DNA of 64,000 bases from Phytophthora quininea. Taxonomy: Eukaryota > Oomycota > Peronosporomycetes > Peronosporales > Peronosporaceae. The DNA lies in assembly GCA_011947345.1 (NCBI GenBank), contig JAAVTG010000717.1:62001-126000 (forward strand), given 5' to 3'. The position numbers and the translations under genes were made by a program. Under the pieces are notes generated by a model. The model was not told the DNA's origin and searched no databases. It saw only the letters and a program-made list of their open reading frames with translations. Below, piece after piece: positions 42,738-54,564 of this stretch (position 1 is its first letter; each line of letters starts with the position of its first letter).

Positions 42738-44399
42738 TTACTGCAAGATGAAGAGCGGGCCGACGACTTCGTTCTCGCACCGCACGGCAATGATGAGCAC
42801 GTGCATGAGCCAAAACTCGAGACTCCGCTGCGTGAGGAGACTGGACACGAACCCGCCGAAGAAGTTGCGGCAATGCTGTCTCTGATCGCCGACCGTCTCG
42901 TAGATCCCCCAACTGAAGACGTCGCTCCAAACCTCTTTCCTTCCGGTCGAAAATCCCGTGTCCGACTCGGTCTCCATTTGAATGCCACGAGCAGCCGGAT
43001 CCACCGAGCGAAACAGCAGTAAGAAGCTGCCGCCGTCGTCGTCGATCTGCACTCGTGAGGCCAACACCAGCGTCTTCAGCACCATGTTGACACCTTCCGG
43101 CTGGATCGTTCGGTAGAACAAGACATTCGACTCGTTCACGCGCTGGACTAGCTGGAAGTCGATGGCCACGTCCGAAGCATAGATGCGATTCACACCGCGT
43201 TCGGAAGACACTAAATCCCACATCCGACTTGAGATCTCGGCGGCTGTGATGTTATTGAAAGTCTTTTCGAGGAAGAAGCGCAGCGTCTCGCCATCCACTT
43301 GGCGTCGATCTTGCCAGCCAAACACGCTCGCGCCAGTCGATTCATAATGCTGCTTATCGCAGAATGCTGTCACATCCGTGTACGCATCACGTACGATGTT
43401 GATACACTCGTCCTCTGTCAACGGAATAAAGTCGATGACAGACTTGGGCTCTTCCTGGCTGGTGTCTTCCTCATCCGTCGACGAATTTGGAGCTTCCGAT
43501 GTCCACGGAGAGATCCCAAGCTGCTCTCCTTTCGTCTGCGACTCTTTCTGGTCATGCAGCTCCTCGTTCAGTAAAATACCAATACGTGTCCGTGCTTTCG
43601 ACTGCTCCATCGCTTCTGCACGAAGCCGCTCGTTCTCGTGGCGTAATTCGTCCTGGGAGATGGCGAGTTGTGTGTATCGCTCACGAAGCTCTTCACATCG
43701 TTGCTCTACCTCCTCTTCCGGCGATGCTGGCGACCGTGGGGACTGCAATTCTTGTCTCGAGACAATCACCTCTTTGCACTTGGTCTCCAGCTCTTCCATC
43801 TCATTGCGCAGCTCCACCAACGTGTCCTAAACAAAACAACAAGTTAGCAACACTATTTCCTCCACCTCTAACTCTTTGAAAAAAACGCACAATCTTGCGG
43901 TAGTACGACTTCTTGACCAAAAGTCTCTGCTTGACCCTCTTCTCGGACTCTGTGAGTGGTGCAAAGCCGTTCTTCGTTCGTCGCCTCTTTGGAGACTTGG
44001 ACGCTTCGACTGCTGCACTTTTAGGCTTCTTGGTATTGAGTTTCTTGCGGTTTACAACCTGAACTTGTTCCGGTTCTTGGTCCGGGCTGGTCTCGACAAT
44101 TCCCTCGTGTAACACGTCCGACGTAGCGGAGACCGTGAGATTCGGTGGGGACTTGCCGAGACCTTCCTTGTCTTCCAACTCCTGGATGATGCGACTCAGG
44201 GACAACTCCGGTCGGTATTTTCTTCTGTTAGAAGCAGAGTATTTCGCCGTCAGTACAACCGCCCAAAGAGATGGCAAGAATGGCATTTCCAGCCATGCAC
44301 GTACTTTTGCGTGAACAGGTCGAGCGACGCCATGTCCATCCGTTTCCTTGCATGTCGTCTCGGAGCAGGCTCCCCATTGAGCAGCTCTGCGATTTTCAT
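42738..44399 (-). CDS. bZIP transcription factor with C-terminal START-like region, two introns
   Basis: Exons (minus) 44399-44305, 44224-43891 and 43826-42738 give 505 residues; introns of 80 and 64 nt have GTACGT/GTGCGT donors, CTAAC branch sites and CAG/TAG acceptors, and phases agree. Residues about 110-150 hold a basic region (KSPKRRRTKNGFAPLT, KRVKQRLLVKKSYYRK) followed by a leucine-zipper-like coiled coil (TLVELRNEMEELETKCKE). An acidic linker then leads to about 230 residues (FGWQDRRQVDGETLRFFLEK to the end) of the oomycete bZIP-associated type that look START-like in pattern. The basic region lacks the textbook N-x7-R, so DNA contact is inferred. Probably a nuclear regulator. Confidence 0.78.
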
Positions 44400-45378
44400 G
44401 TTCTTCCCCTCAATAGAGAGACCTGTGTGCTCTTCCCGCACGGTAAGCAAAACCACAAGTGGCGGAACGGTGAGCTCTTGATTCCTTATGGAATCAACGT
44501 CAAACGCAGCGCGTTTATCTCCCGGGATAGGGACCAGCCACGCTGAATACAGGAGCGCTCTGCTCTCGGATCTGCGATGTTCAACCGGGTTCTGAAAGTT
44601 TCCCACGGACTCATCGTCCAGCACCGGCAAACGGCGGTCGAGTCCGCTATGTTGATCCCCATGTTCATGGCCATGAGCTTGCAGACTGGACTGCATTGGC
44701 AATAGGCGTTGACAACCACAGACACGGGTTGGACAAGGTGTCGACGACTAGAGTACATGTACACCGCCGAGGTGATGACGGAGACCGGATGGCAGGCAGA
44801 GGCGAGGCGTCCCCATCGCCTCCGCGAGAGTATTACTCAAACCGCGAGGCCATCGTCATCGGCGGCATGCTTTCATTCACGCAGTCAGCAGGGTGTACCG
44901 CGCACGCCTTGTCTACGACGGGACGTGTCGGTCCTGCCGATGGCGCGAACGAGAGCGTTTGCAGCGACTGCAACGCCCAGTTGAAGCGGTAGTTGACCAT
45001 CGTGCGCCAGGCTATCGAGCTCTTGTGGCGCACGAGCGCCGAAAGCCTTGAACCGCGCTGCTCTCTAGCCTCGATGAGTCCCAAGGACTGACAGTCAGGC
45101 GACCGAGTCTTCGTCAGCGACCGTCGAGGATCGGGTATGATTGATCGCAACCAAAACCTGCAGCGAAACATGCTGATTGGAAGCAGATCGAGCGACAACT
45201 GAGGCAGTCAGGCTAGCTGTCGACACAGGAGTGACGAAGACAGCAACCAAAACTGCTTGCACGTAAAACCGTATTTCAGGAGTACTACCGAGCAGGATGC
45301 CATCACCTGCTTGCTTGCTCCACCTTCTTGACCTAATTTCAAACACGCTCCACTTGGCAGAGCTCTCCTATCAGCCTT
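44400..45378. other. Intergenic, about 980 bp, possible gene remnants
   Basis: Minus-strand ORFs at 45095-45346 (hydrophobic start VQAVLVAVFVTPVSTASLTA, then STVADEDSVA) and 44833-45198 look like pieces of a secreted protein in two frames, but there is no ATG at the hydrophobic stretch and no motif I recognise. The region also has to hold the bZIP promoter. Confidence 0.4.
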
Positions 45379-46683
45379 TTAGTAGGCAGCTTTCTTGGTG
45401 CCGACGGCAGCCGCCGCGTACGGGTTTTCACCTCCGGTCGGTCCGTACGACGCGTAGTTGGGCTGCGCGTTCAGTGGCTGGCGTTGACCCGCTTGCTGGC
45501 CAAAGTAGTTCCTCGGGTGCGGATTGTACGGCTGCTGTCGCACGGGCATGGTGATCTCCTGGTAGCCGTAGCGGCGGTGGCGACGCGAGTGCATCACGTA
45601 GCACGAGAGCGCCACCAGCATGATCTCCAGCGCCACAATCACAAACACGAAGACCGACACGAGCAGGGACTGGTCGTCCACCCACGAGATCATGCGGGTC
45701 TCACACGCACAGAGCATCGTGTGCTCGGTCATGGCGTTGCTGAGACTGAAGGTCGGGCCTGCACATTTGAGGAACGTGCTGCCGGTCTGTAGCTGCTTGT
45801 GACCAATGGGACAGTTCTCCTCCACGAAGGGGGCGAACCAAGCGAACTCTGGGTTGGAGCAGCTGGCCACTAGTGGCCGACTGCGGGTCCCCGTGAGGTC
45901 AATGTCCACGTCGAAGCCGCAGCTGTAGTACACGTACTTGAAGCGCTTGTTGATCCAGCGAAGCGTGTCCTGGTCGGCCGTTGACAGCACCGACAGGTCA
46001 AAGTCGTGCTTGGCCACCTCTACTAGAGAGCTATGCACGTGGGTCAGGAAGCCAGCCAGCGAGAGCTGCGCTACGACCGACACTAGCACCAAGATGGCGT
46101 ATGGGAACAGGAACACTTTGCTCTCCCATTGAGCACCGCAGCAGCCCAGCAGAGCGATCAGGATGATCAGGGAGCCGCACATGATGACGGAGCTGGCCAC
46201 ACCGCCGTCTGAGAACTCGGTGAGCGCTGGGAGCGACGCCATGTAGCCTGCAGACAATGATACAGAGTTCGTTAAGTAAAAGTCATGGAACTCGGTCAAT
46301 ACGAGCGTTAAAAACGCAGGCTCGACGTGATAAATATTGCACAAGACAAGACTCGCACCTCCGATGGACACGAGCACGGAGCCGAGCAGCAGGAACAGCA
46401 CGTTGGTGAACACCAAGATGCTGCGGGACAGACTGCGCCACGCATGCATATTCCTCGGCTTGTAGGGGAGATTCAGCACAACACCGGTATGAGAGGAAAG
46501 CGCAGCGTCTTGCGGAGAGAATAAGCTGCTGGATGACGATGACGACGCCCGGAGACGCGCGTGACGAAGTGGCGGAAGAAACCTCCAGGTGCTAGGTTCC
46601 TTGATGGAGGGAGAGGAATCAGGTTTATAGAACGAAAACATTTTCAGCCAATCATTGAATTTTTGCTTAAAATCTGATTCCAT
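45379..46683 (-). CDS. Tetraspanin-like four-helix membrane protein
   Basis: Open from ATG 46683 (434 residues). An alternative ATG at 46449 removes a Ser-rich 78-residue leader and puts helix 1 near the start. Helix 1 is ILVFTNVLFLLLGSVLV; helices 2 and 3 (SSVIMCGSLIILIALLGCCG, FLFPYAILVLVSVVAQLS) flank GAQWES as in tetraspanins. A large extracellular loop with several cysteines (YYSCGF, SCSNPE, ENCPIG, LKCAGP, CACE) precedes helix 4 (SVFVFVIVALEIMLVALSCY). A Tyr/Gln/Pro-rich tail (about 65 residues) follows. A possible 111-nt intron (46248-46358) would shorten the first loop without changing the frame. Probably organises membrane microdomains at the cell surface. Confidence 0.75.
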   Translation of the reverse strand: MESDFKQKFNDWLKMFSFYKPDSSPSIKEPSTWRFLPPLRHARLRASSSSSSSLFSPQDAALSSHTGVVLNLPYKPRNMHAWRSLSRSILVFTNVLFLLLGSVLVSIGGASLVLCNIYHVEPAFLTLVLTEFHDFYLTNSVSLSAGYMASLPALTEFSDGGVASSVIMCGSLIILIALLGCCGAQWESKVFLFPYAILVLVSVVAQLSLAGFLTHVHSSLVEVAKHDFDLSVLSTADQDTLRWINKRFKYVYYSCGFDVDIDLTGTRSRPLVASCSNPEFAWFAPFVEENCPIGHKQLQTGSTFLKCAGPTFSLSNAMTEHTMLCACETRMISWVDDQSLLVSVFVFVIVALEIMLVALSCYVMHSRRHRRYGYQEITMPVRQQPYNPHPRNYFGQQAGQRQPLNAQPNYASYGPTGGENPYAAAAVGTKKAAY

Positions 46684-46706
46684 ACTCAGATTCTTTCTAA
46701 GGAAGA

Positions 46707-48780
46707 ATGGGCGGCCGACTGACGTACGAAGCGGCGCCGGTCAAGTCGTGGGGCTCGCCCGAGGGCATGGAGGTGGTGGTGGACGACGTCAAGGAGCTCA
46801 AGCAGGCCGTACATGACGTGAGACCGGTGTTTTGCTGTAGCATTTAGCCGCTCCACTAAAGAATGGTTTTGCTGGGTGTTTTTCAGGAGATGGAGCTAAT
46901 CGGCTGCGGATTCCATCAGCATCGAGTCGTCACGTAAGTTTTATATAGATATGCTACATATTATATTACTAGTACTAATGCAAGTACTTTTATAATTGTA
47001 GGATTCTTGGGTTGGGGAATGTAGCGGATGCAGTGGAGATTTTGGCGATCGGATACATCCTCACAGTCTACGAAGAGACGGAAGGCGCGCTGACGTCATG
47101 GCAATCGAGTACGTAAAAATGGCTATATATAATCGATACTATATCTTGCTAAATTGTTTTATGGCATTGCAGGTCTGTTGACAGCGGCAGTGTTTGCAGG
47201 AATGCTGGGCGGGGGTTAATTGGCGGTGTGGCTGGAGATATCTACGGCCGGAAGCCGGTACTATTGACGACGTTGGCGACCAACGCCTTTGCTGCGTTTC
47301 TGTCGGCCTTCTCGCCCAATATTTACTGGCTCATCTTCTTCCGAGCGATGGCAGGACTGGGCGTAGGAGGCGTCGTTGCCTCGCTCTTCGCGCTGTGCCT
47401 GGAGCATGTTCCGGTATCGTCACGAGGTCGATACGTCACCATTTTGTGCTCGTTTTGGATGGTGGGTACTGTGTTGACGGCGGGGACGGCGTGGATCATG
47501 CTGGGCAAATACAGTGATGGGACGCGGATCTTGCAGCTCTCGTGGCGTTGGTTTGCTGCAGTAGTTGGAATTCCTTCGTTCACGTGCTTCTTACTGGCAT
47601 TACGGTACGTCCCCGAAAGCCCACACTTCCTGGCAAGTCGAGGCGACGCACGAGGAGCTTCTGCAGTGTTGCAATACATCCACCAAAGTGCACGTCATGT
47701 TCAGATAAAATTTTCCGACAGTGAAGATGATAAGAATGCTAAAAAGTTAGGAAAATGGAGGACGGAGCAGGGAACGCTGGGACCGGTGAGAGTTCCAGTC
47801 AGCACAGCGCGATTTGCAGTCGCGACAGCCTTCTCGCTGTTACTCGACTGTTTACACCGTCAAATGCAGCCCAGACGTTGCTGCTGATGCTATGTGGATT
47901 TTCGCTCAGTTTCGGCTCGTACGGTCTATCGACGTGGATAACTAAATTATTTGAAAGTGCGGGATTGGAGAACCCTTTTGAAAATGCGTTCCTCTTCGCA
48001 GGCGCCAACTTACCAGGGAACGTCGTCAGGTGAATGAAGCCTGTCTAATCATTTTTAGATACTCAGCTAGCTAACAATCTTTGATGGTGCAGTTTATATC
48101 TAATTGATATCATAGGCCACCAGCGATTACTGTCTGGCGCGCTTTTCTCGTCAGGATTGTGCGCGATGCTGTTCGCCTTCAATGTCGAAGGCTCAAAGAC
48201 CATCATCGTATTGGTGTCGTGCCTCTTCAATGCCTGCACGACAGCCGCCTGGAATGGTGTAAGTTGTCTGCAATATTTCGTTTATATTTTCTGTTACATG
48301 TTTTGTAACAATCTTGTTTCTTGCTAGTTTGGCGTGCTTTCTGCTGAGAACTTCCCGCAGGAACTGCGTACAACTGGAATCTCAGTCGTGAATTGCTCGA
48401 ATCGTGTAGCTGCTATCACAGCTCAATTTGTGAATGGGTTTTTAATGGGGCCGCCACCTCACCTGAAAGCGCTGCTGTTGGTCACGACAACAGTAATGGT
48501 TTGTGGCGGTATCGCGTCACGCTGGGTCGCTCACGGCGGAGACGACGATATCGACGCAATCAGTAAGAGTGGCAGCGAGGGTTTGGAGGAACAGACAGAG
48601 GATGCGCCCAGCTTACGAATATCTGAGGACGATGACGTTGGAGAAGATACTGGATTAGTCAGGCATGACGTCCTTTTGAAAGAGCACCAGCGCACACCAA
48701 AGCAGAATCCTAGTGAAACTCAGGACGACAAGAAACTAGTACAAAGAGCCCCCGCTGAGCGCTCTAGTGTATCAGACTAA
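46707..48780 (+). CDS. MFS transporter, SV2/SVOP-like, five introns
   Basis: Exons 46707-46817, 46887-46933, 47002-47108, 47173-48029, 48093-48258 and 48328-48780. Donors are GTGAGA, GTAAGT, GTACGT, GTGAAT and GTAAGT. Counting two lost bases (47211-47218, and one somewhere in 47760-47850) the total is 580 residues in one frame. Marks: GLGNVADAVEILAIGYI at helix 1, GGVAGDIYGRKPV, RAMAGLGVGG, VPESPHFL, and late NFPQELRTTGISVVNCSNR, as in SVOP/organic-ion or sugar-acid carriers. The C-terminal tail (about 95 residues) is acidic and hydrophilic. Substrate unknown. Head-to-head with the tetraspanin-like gene, 23 bp between the outer ATGs. Confidence 0.82.
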
Positions 48781-48882
48781 GAAACGCTTTGCATTATAGG
48801 CAATTGACCGGCTACCATGTGCTGCGGTGTTGCAGCACTTACGTGAGTGAAATACACAACAAACAGTCAGTGTACGCACAAC

Positions 48883-51123
48883 TCAGTTATGCGGCCAAGC
48901 ACTTGGTGGTCGACGGTGGTAACCGGGAGTACCGGCATCGAATGCTCGCGGACAAGTTGGCTCCCACAGCCAGTCGGGAAACAAGATATGCTCGCGGATA
49001 TTTTGCTCATAGTCATCGCTTCGGATTGGTGGAGATGGCTGTGGTGTTGGTGATTCTGTAGTTGGAATTGGTGTTGATGGTTGTGGTGTCAATGACATTG
49101 GAGATGGCGTTGTCCACGGTGGTGACGTTGAAGGGATTTGTATTTCCCGTTGTGGGGATATTGGCGTTGGCGTTGCCCATGGTGATGACGTCGAAGGGGG
49201 CTGTGTTGGACAAACTACCGGTGCGGGGGTGGGTAGCTCAACCAAGGCAGTCGTGCTGATATGAAATTTGAATGCATTTTGGTAACACAGTCCAGTGTCG
49301 ATATACTTGGAGCCAATCGTCTTATACTCGGCGTCAATGTCGTTACAAGGCCTTGTCGGATAGCTTGCGAGCACCAACGATTGCCTTACACTTGGCAAGA
49401 TTTTGAAATTCGTTCTATCATCTGCATTGGAGTGGCACTCCCCGTCGGCGTTGTACACGGTGGCACCTTGAAGCACCTGGCAGTTTGTTTCATTTGCATA
49501 TTTTTCCATCACCAGATAAGGCTCGCTGCCAAACATTTGATCCGCAAATGATGCAATCTCGCCTGCGCAGAACGTCAGTTGGTATACCGAATTTGTACCT
49601 GCTTGCGTTGGTCTACATTTTTTATGTCTTTGGCGTACGCAAAGCAAGTCGTTCGAAACGAGAAGTTGCACAGGTGCTTCATTGCATGAGTTATCATCGT
49701 AGACAGCAATGACGCCCTTATTCTCGGTTGAATTTGAGTCTCTCTCAAGGCCCCCACCGAATAGATTTTAGAGCATCCACCACAACTGCATATTCCCCAC
49801 ATACAATCTGTGGTAGGATTGACCAGCGCGTTCACACTCATGCTGTTCATAGCCCAGCCACACATCAAGTCGCCAAACGTGGTCATCGTCACCGAACCAT
49901 CTTTCGCAAAGTTCACATTGAAGCTCGTTCTATTGTCGGTGTTTGAGTGGCAAATTCCATCAATGACGTCCGCTGTAGCTTGTTGCGCTTGGCTACGTGA
50001 CCCCGTCGAGAATTCTTCCACTAGTATATATGGAGAATCCTTGAAAACTAAAGCCAGATAATTATTCACACTCGCCTTTTCCTAATACACACACCTCTCG
50101 TCAGAGTATTCTTCCACTACAATGTAAGGAGTGTTCGCCCCGAAAGTTGTAGCTGTGAGGCTGGAGGTATCAGTAGTACAATTCTCCTCGGAGTAGTGTG
50201 ACGCTCCATCAGAATTGCAGATTGGCTCCATAGCTGCACAGCCAAATTCTTGCGCGAACGTCAGTTTTACGGAAATACTCGAGCAACCAGAATCATCGTA
50301 TACAGCACGAAATTTCAGCGTTGGTGTTGGCCCCGTAGGCTAAATACACGGTTGCTTTCGCATTGTTGGTGAATGGCCGTTGCATATGTCGCTGTCGTTG
50401 TCGTCGATAAATCAGAGCAATGCGGATCACTGAATTCAGTGACAGTCAGTGGATTTCCAAATGCCAGCTTTGAACTTGTTGTTCCGTCGGAGTTTATGTG
50501 GCATTCCTCATCGAGAAGATACACCGCTTGTAATAAGTCACCCCAGCAATTATCGCCGTATTCGTCTATAACCAAATACGAATTTGAAGAGCCGAACGCT
50601 GCAGTCACCAGATTATTGCTGTCCTGCCCGATATGCAAGTATATCGTGCATCAGGAATAAAATTCACGCCCTCATTATTATCGCCACCAGACTCGCTGCG
50701 ATTGACTTGCAGCACGCATTCGATCTCTCTTGTCAAGGTCGTTTTTACAGCGGGCAAAAGGTATGCCGTCGCGCCAGCTAACCCGTTGTAGTAGTTACAA
50801 CCCCTTGCGAGTTATATTTCTCGACGAGAAGATAACTACTCCATAACCCAAACGCATTGCTTAGTCCGTACTCATCGCCACCTCCAGTCCAATAACAAGC
50901 TCAGTTCTCCACCAAAAATTATCTCCACTGTTATTACAACCAGGGGCAAAGTGGTCGTCCTGCGGCGTCCAAAATAATTGACTCCTGAATGCCGTCGTTT
51001 GAGCAGGTGGGGTGCACGAGCTGTCGTTGTAGACTGCGAGAGCAGACATCTTGCCCTCAACAATTGAGAAATCCCCCAAAGGATGATAGCCAGCCACAGC
51101 AAGTGCAGCAAGAATCGCTTCAT
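48883..51123 (-). CDS. Secreted cysteine-rich tandem-repeat protein, member 2 (several breaks)
   Basis: ATG 51123 with signal peptide MKRFLLHLLWLAIILWG. Then about five degenerate repeats of some 110 residues, each following the plan YDD/NSxC ... C ... C ... [FG]xxxPYLVxExYxxxxxC ... YxxDGECHSxxD ... C. Landmarks: ALAVYNDSSCTPP, FRAVYDDSGCSS, IAVYDDNSC, and PYIVVEEY, PYILVEEF, PYLVMEKY. A Pro/Thr/Ser-rich linker follows, then ILFPDWLWEPTCPRAF. The frame changes repeatedly (first in a G run at 51073-51079), and an in-frame TAG lies at 50082-50084 where two repeats are abnormally close. It could be an assembly-damaged gene or a decaying one. Cell-surface or apoplastic role inferred from signal and cysteines. 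Function unknown. Confidence 0.6.
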
Positions 51124-51404
51124 GTTGGTCCTGTTTGTTGGCCACTTGCTATGCCTTCGGAGACTTGGGAACGAGATGGACAAAGTGTTTTCTGCACGTC
51201 CTCATCACTGTGTTGAAGCGACCCATGTTGATGGACAAGGCAGTCCACCACAACTGCTCGCTAATATACGACAAGATCTCGCACCAAACGGCGTTTATAA
51301 TTGACTGTGACTGTGTCCACATCGACACTTTCATTCAGTTATGAAAACAGGTAGCAGGCTACTTATTGTGAAGAAGCACAACATTGCGGTGCTCATGATG
51401 AATT
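51124..51404. other. Intergenic between repeat-protein members 1 and 2
   Basis: 281 bases; promoter of member 2. No element recognised. Confidence 0.4.
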
Positions 51405-53669
51405 TCAGTTGAAACGGGCCTTGGTATCACTGACAAACAGTCGAGGTTGAGCGTCCTCCCACACCCAGTCCGGGAATATGATACGCACACGAGCCGTCAG
51501 GTCTTGGTCGTCAACTCCAGATGGTGTGTTTTGATTATCATCGGTAGTAGTTGATGTAGGCGGTGTTGTCGTTGTCGTTGAACATGTGGGTTGCGTTGAG
51601 GTTGGGAGCATCTCCGATAAAGCAGTCACATTTGCCTGTAGCTTGACCTTGCCGTTGAAACACACTCCAGTATTAATGTACTTCGTGCCAGCCGTGATGT
51701 ATTCCGCGTCAGAGCTATAACAGGCGGAGTTTGAATAGCTGACAAATGTTACCGAGCTGTCAGCATTCGGCACAACCTTAAAACTACTCCCATCAGTGCT
51801 GGAGTGGCATTCGCCATCAGCGTTGTATACAACCGTGCTTTCCCACACCTCACAACTTGTGCCATCGACGAATTTGTCCATGATTAAGTACGGTATGGAC
51901 CCGAATGTCGATGAAGTGAACGCATTGGTGTCGTTAGTGCACTCGGCAAAGCGATACATTGTGCTTGAGAACGTTGGTATGGCACTGCACGAGAAGGTAG
52001 CCGTAGATGAACACCCCAGACCATCGGTGACAACAACTTGTGTTGGGACTCCAGCACACAAATTATCGTCATAGATCGCGACGACTGAATTCTGCGTCGA
52101 TATTGTCGGAGCGAACGGTGCTTTGCTGGTACGAAATACGGTGCCCCCTTGGTAGCACGCTTCAGTGTCAATATACGAAGTGTCCACAACAGAAATCTTA
52201 GAATCAGAGGTTTCGCAGAGTGCACTTGGGAATCTCATAATCGTGACTGCACCATCGGTATCACGCGTGATCTTAAAGTACAGTTCGTCGTCAACGCTAA
52301 AATGACAAAGACCATCAGCGGCATATATCGTGGCGGAGCGCAGTTGCTGACAATTTGTCCCGTTCCCGTAGTGTTCTACTATCAAATACGGATTATTGCC
52401 GAATGTCAAATTCGAAAACGAATCATAATCGTCGATACACGAAACCTCTCGAAATACTTGACTCGTTCCAATCGAGATCATCTTACAACCCTCCGGCCTG
52501 GGTGAACACATAATCGAATTGGAAGCGATGATATGCGTTGGCAAACCAACGCACGGGTTATGATCATACACCACGACCGCTGTCTTTTTTCCACCGCTAG
52601 AGGCTGGCCTAGTCCTCCAACACTGTAGCGCTTTGAACAACCGACCGAAAACTCGCAAGTCGACCACGGGTCTTGAATACACGCCGAGGAGGACAACGAA
52701 TTGCTGTCCACGTTCGTCAAACTAGCCGCGTAAGTACACGCTGTGTCAGAGTATATCGTGATGGTTGCCGTACTATCGCTGTTAACTGTAGCGCGGAAAC
52801 TCGTCGTATCATCCGAATGACAGGCCCCATCCGCTCTGTACGCCGTCACGTTCTCGGCAGTATTGCACCAGCCATTAGAAAAGCGTTCCACAACAAGGTA
52901 CGGGTTGTTTGCTCCGAACAGGGTTGCTGCAGACCCCGCGTAGTCAGAAGCGCAGCCAGCGCTCGTAAAGATCGAGCCGTCTCCACTTTGACACGACGCG
53001 TCTGTCAGGTTCACCGACAACTTGCACGCGAAATCTTGGGAGAAAAAATCTTGGATGGGACGCCAGAGCACGAAGCATCTTCGTACGAGGCAGTGGCAGT
53101 GATGGCACTGGGGGCAACCCCGCCACCTCCACCGAAGAAAGTTATGACATTATTGATCATATACCCCGTAGCTGCGAATGCCAGCCGCACCGTCATCGTC
53201 GTGTCCAGAACCGAACAGTCTGCGTCGGTATACGTCGTGATCACTGCCGAGTGTCCCAGAGTGAGCTTGTGACTTGCGGTACCTGCTGCGTTGGAGTAGC
53301 AGTTCTCGTCCAGTCGGTACAGCGAAGCGTTCGAGAGAAACTTTGACCGTTCACCGTGGCGTATCGCTCGACGCCTAGATACCGATAGTTCCAGCCAAAT
53401 GCCCTGTAAGCCGTGCTGAGATCATCCCCTCCTCTACCGTAGTAGTTCGAGCAGTCGGAAACGTAGTAGGCCCCTCCACCATCTTGACAAGTGGGGTCCG
53501 AATGATCAACTTGAGGGGAGCAGGTGAGCTTGCTGGTGAAGTCGACCGACACAGCTGGAGAGGAGCAGGAGCTGTTATCGTACACCACGACGACTGTCTT
53601 CTGGGTGGTAGCCGATACAAGAGCAAACCAAAAACTTCCGACAATATAGCAGGCCTGGGCAAACTTCAT
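51405..53669 (-). CDS. Secreted cysteine-rich tandem-repeat protein, member 1
   Basis: ATG 53669 with signal peptide MKFAQACYIVGSFWFALVSA. Counting three lost bases (53332-53341, A run 53043-53048, about 52590-52612) the gene is exactly 755 codons. Four repeats begin at VVVVYDNSSCSSPA, TASYEDASCSGVPS, AVVVYDHNPCVGLP and VAIYDDNLCAGVP. Each has 6-8 cysteines and the inner marks FGxNxPYLxxExY, ADGxCHxSxD and a late xYxDxxC. A Thr-rich mucin-like linker then leads to the ending RIIFPDWVWEDAQPRLF. There is no membrane anchor or kinase domain. Ectodomains of this general look occur, from memory, in oomycete TKL receptor-like kinases, but here the repeats stand alone. Likely secreted; binding partner unknown. 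Confidence 0.75.
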
Positions 53670-54564
53670 ATCTTGGGCGTGCCTGGTTGTGATGGCGGTC
53701 GAGAATGGCGGATTGGTACCTAGGCTTGGCCCGACGATCTTTTAGCTTGTGCGATCTTTGCCAAAGAGTCGCATCGAAATGACAGCTGTTGCGTTCACGT
53801 GAAGCTCAGATAAAGATCCAATGTGCCTGATCGAGATGACTTGCATGGATATTGGCGCAGATCATACTTGTGGTGTAGAATGAGCTATCTTGTCTTGTGT
53901 TAAATACTTTGCATCATTGTGCACGCACAAACTCGTAGCACCCCACGCAGTATTCCGAGTATCCCGAAGCCTTGGACCAACGCGCCAAGACACTTGGCGC
54001 GTGAACATCGTGTACAGACACCGTAGTACCTACAGCACATGCTTTTCAAGCACTATTTTTTCAGTACTCAAGGCACGACATTTCCACTTTACGCCTGTGC
54101 ATGCAGGTGATAATTTCCCCCTTTTCGAGGCGATTCTCGCAGTCGTCTCAATAAGTTTCCGTAGTCATAAACGCAGTCGCTCGGCGTACCATCTTCTTGT
54201 AGTCATCAATGCCATCGCCGCGTCAAACGCCGTACATCAACGCGTCCAGCTTGGAGCGTCAGAGCGGGTCCTCCTTGCGACCTCGCTCTTTTTCAATGCA
54301 AATAATAAACAGCCATCCCAACGTAAATCGGAGGTTAGGCCAAGTTAATTCCTGTAGCCTTTTGATGGCTACACCCTTGACACAGAGAGCCCGATGGACA
54401 AAAACACGAAGGAGTCAATATCTACCAGGAACGAATTAGTAAATCTGCTTCTGACGACCGCTAACTCGGAGCCGTCGCACATTGTAACCTATGAATAGAT
54501 GGATACACTCACATCAACTTTGTTACCAACTGTGTACAAGATTGGGGTGGGTGTGCCAGTTAGT
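53670..54564. other. Intergenic, about 900 bp, with one hairpin
   Basis: No supported gene. A plus-strand 152-codon ORF (53890-54348) has no recognisable content. A short perfect hairpin lies at 53980-54002. Confidence 0.45.
53980..54002. repeat. 10-bp perfect hairpin, 3-nt loop
   Basis: ACGCGCCAAG-ACA-CTTGGCGCGT. Isolated between genes; role unknown. Confidence 0.55.

Noticed and set aside
50048..50094. 47-nt GT-AG intron in repeat-protein member 2
   Set aside because: Splicing would join the wrong frames; the flanking sequence continues in frame through the TAG.
51405..53669. Receptor-like kinase interpretation of the cysteine-rich repeats
   Set aside because: No transmembrane helix or kinase domain follows; each gene ends at the FPxWxWE tail.
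53890..54348. 152-codon plus-strand ORF
   Set aside because: No motif, signal or neighbour support; low likelihood of coding.
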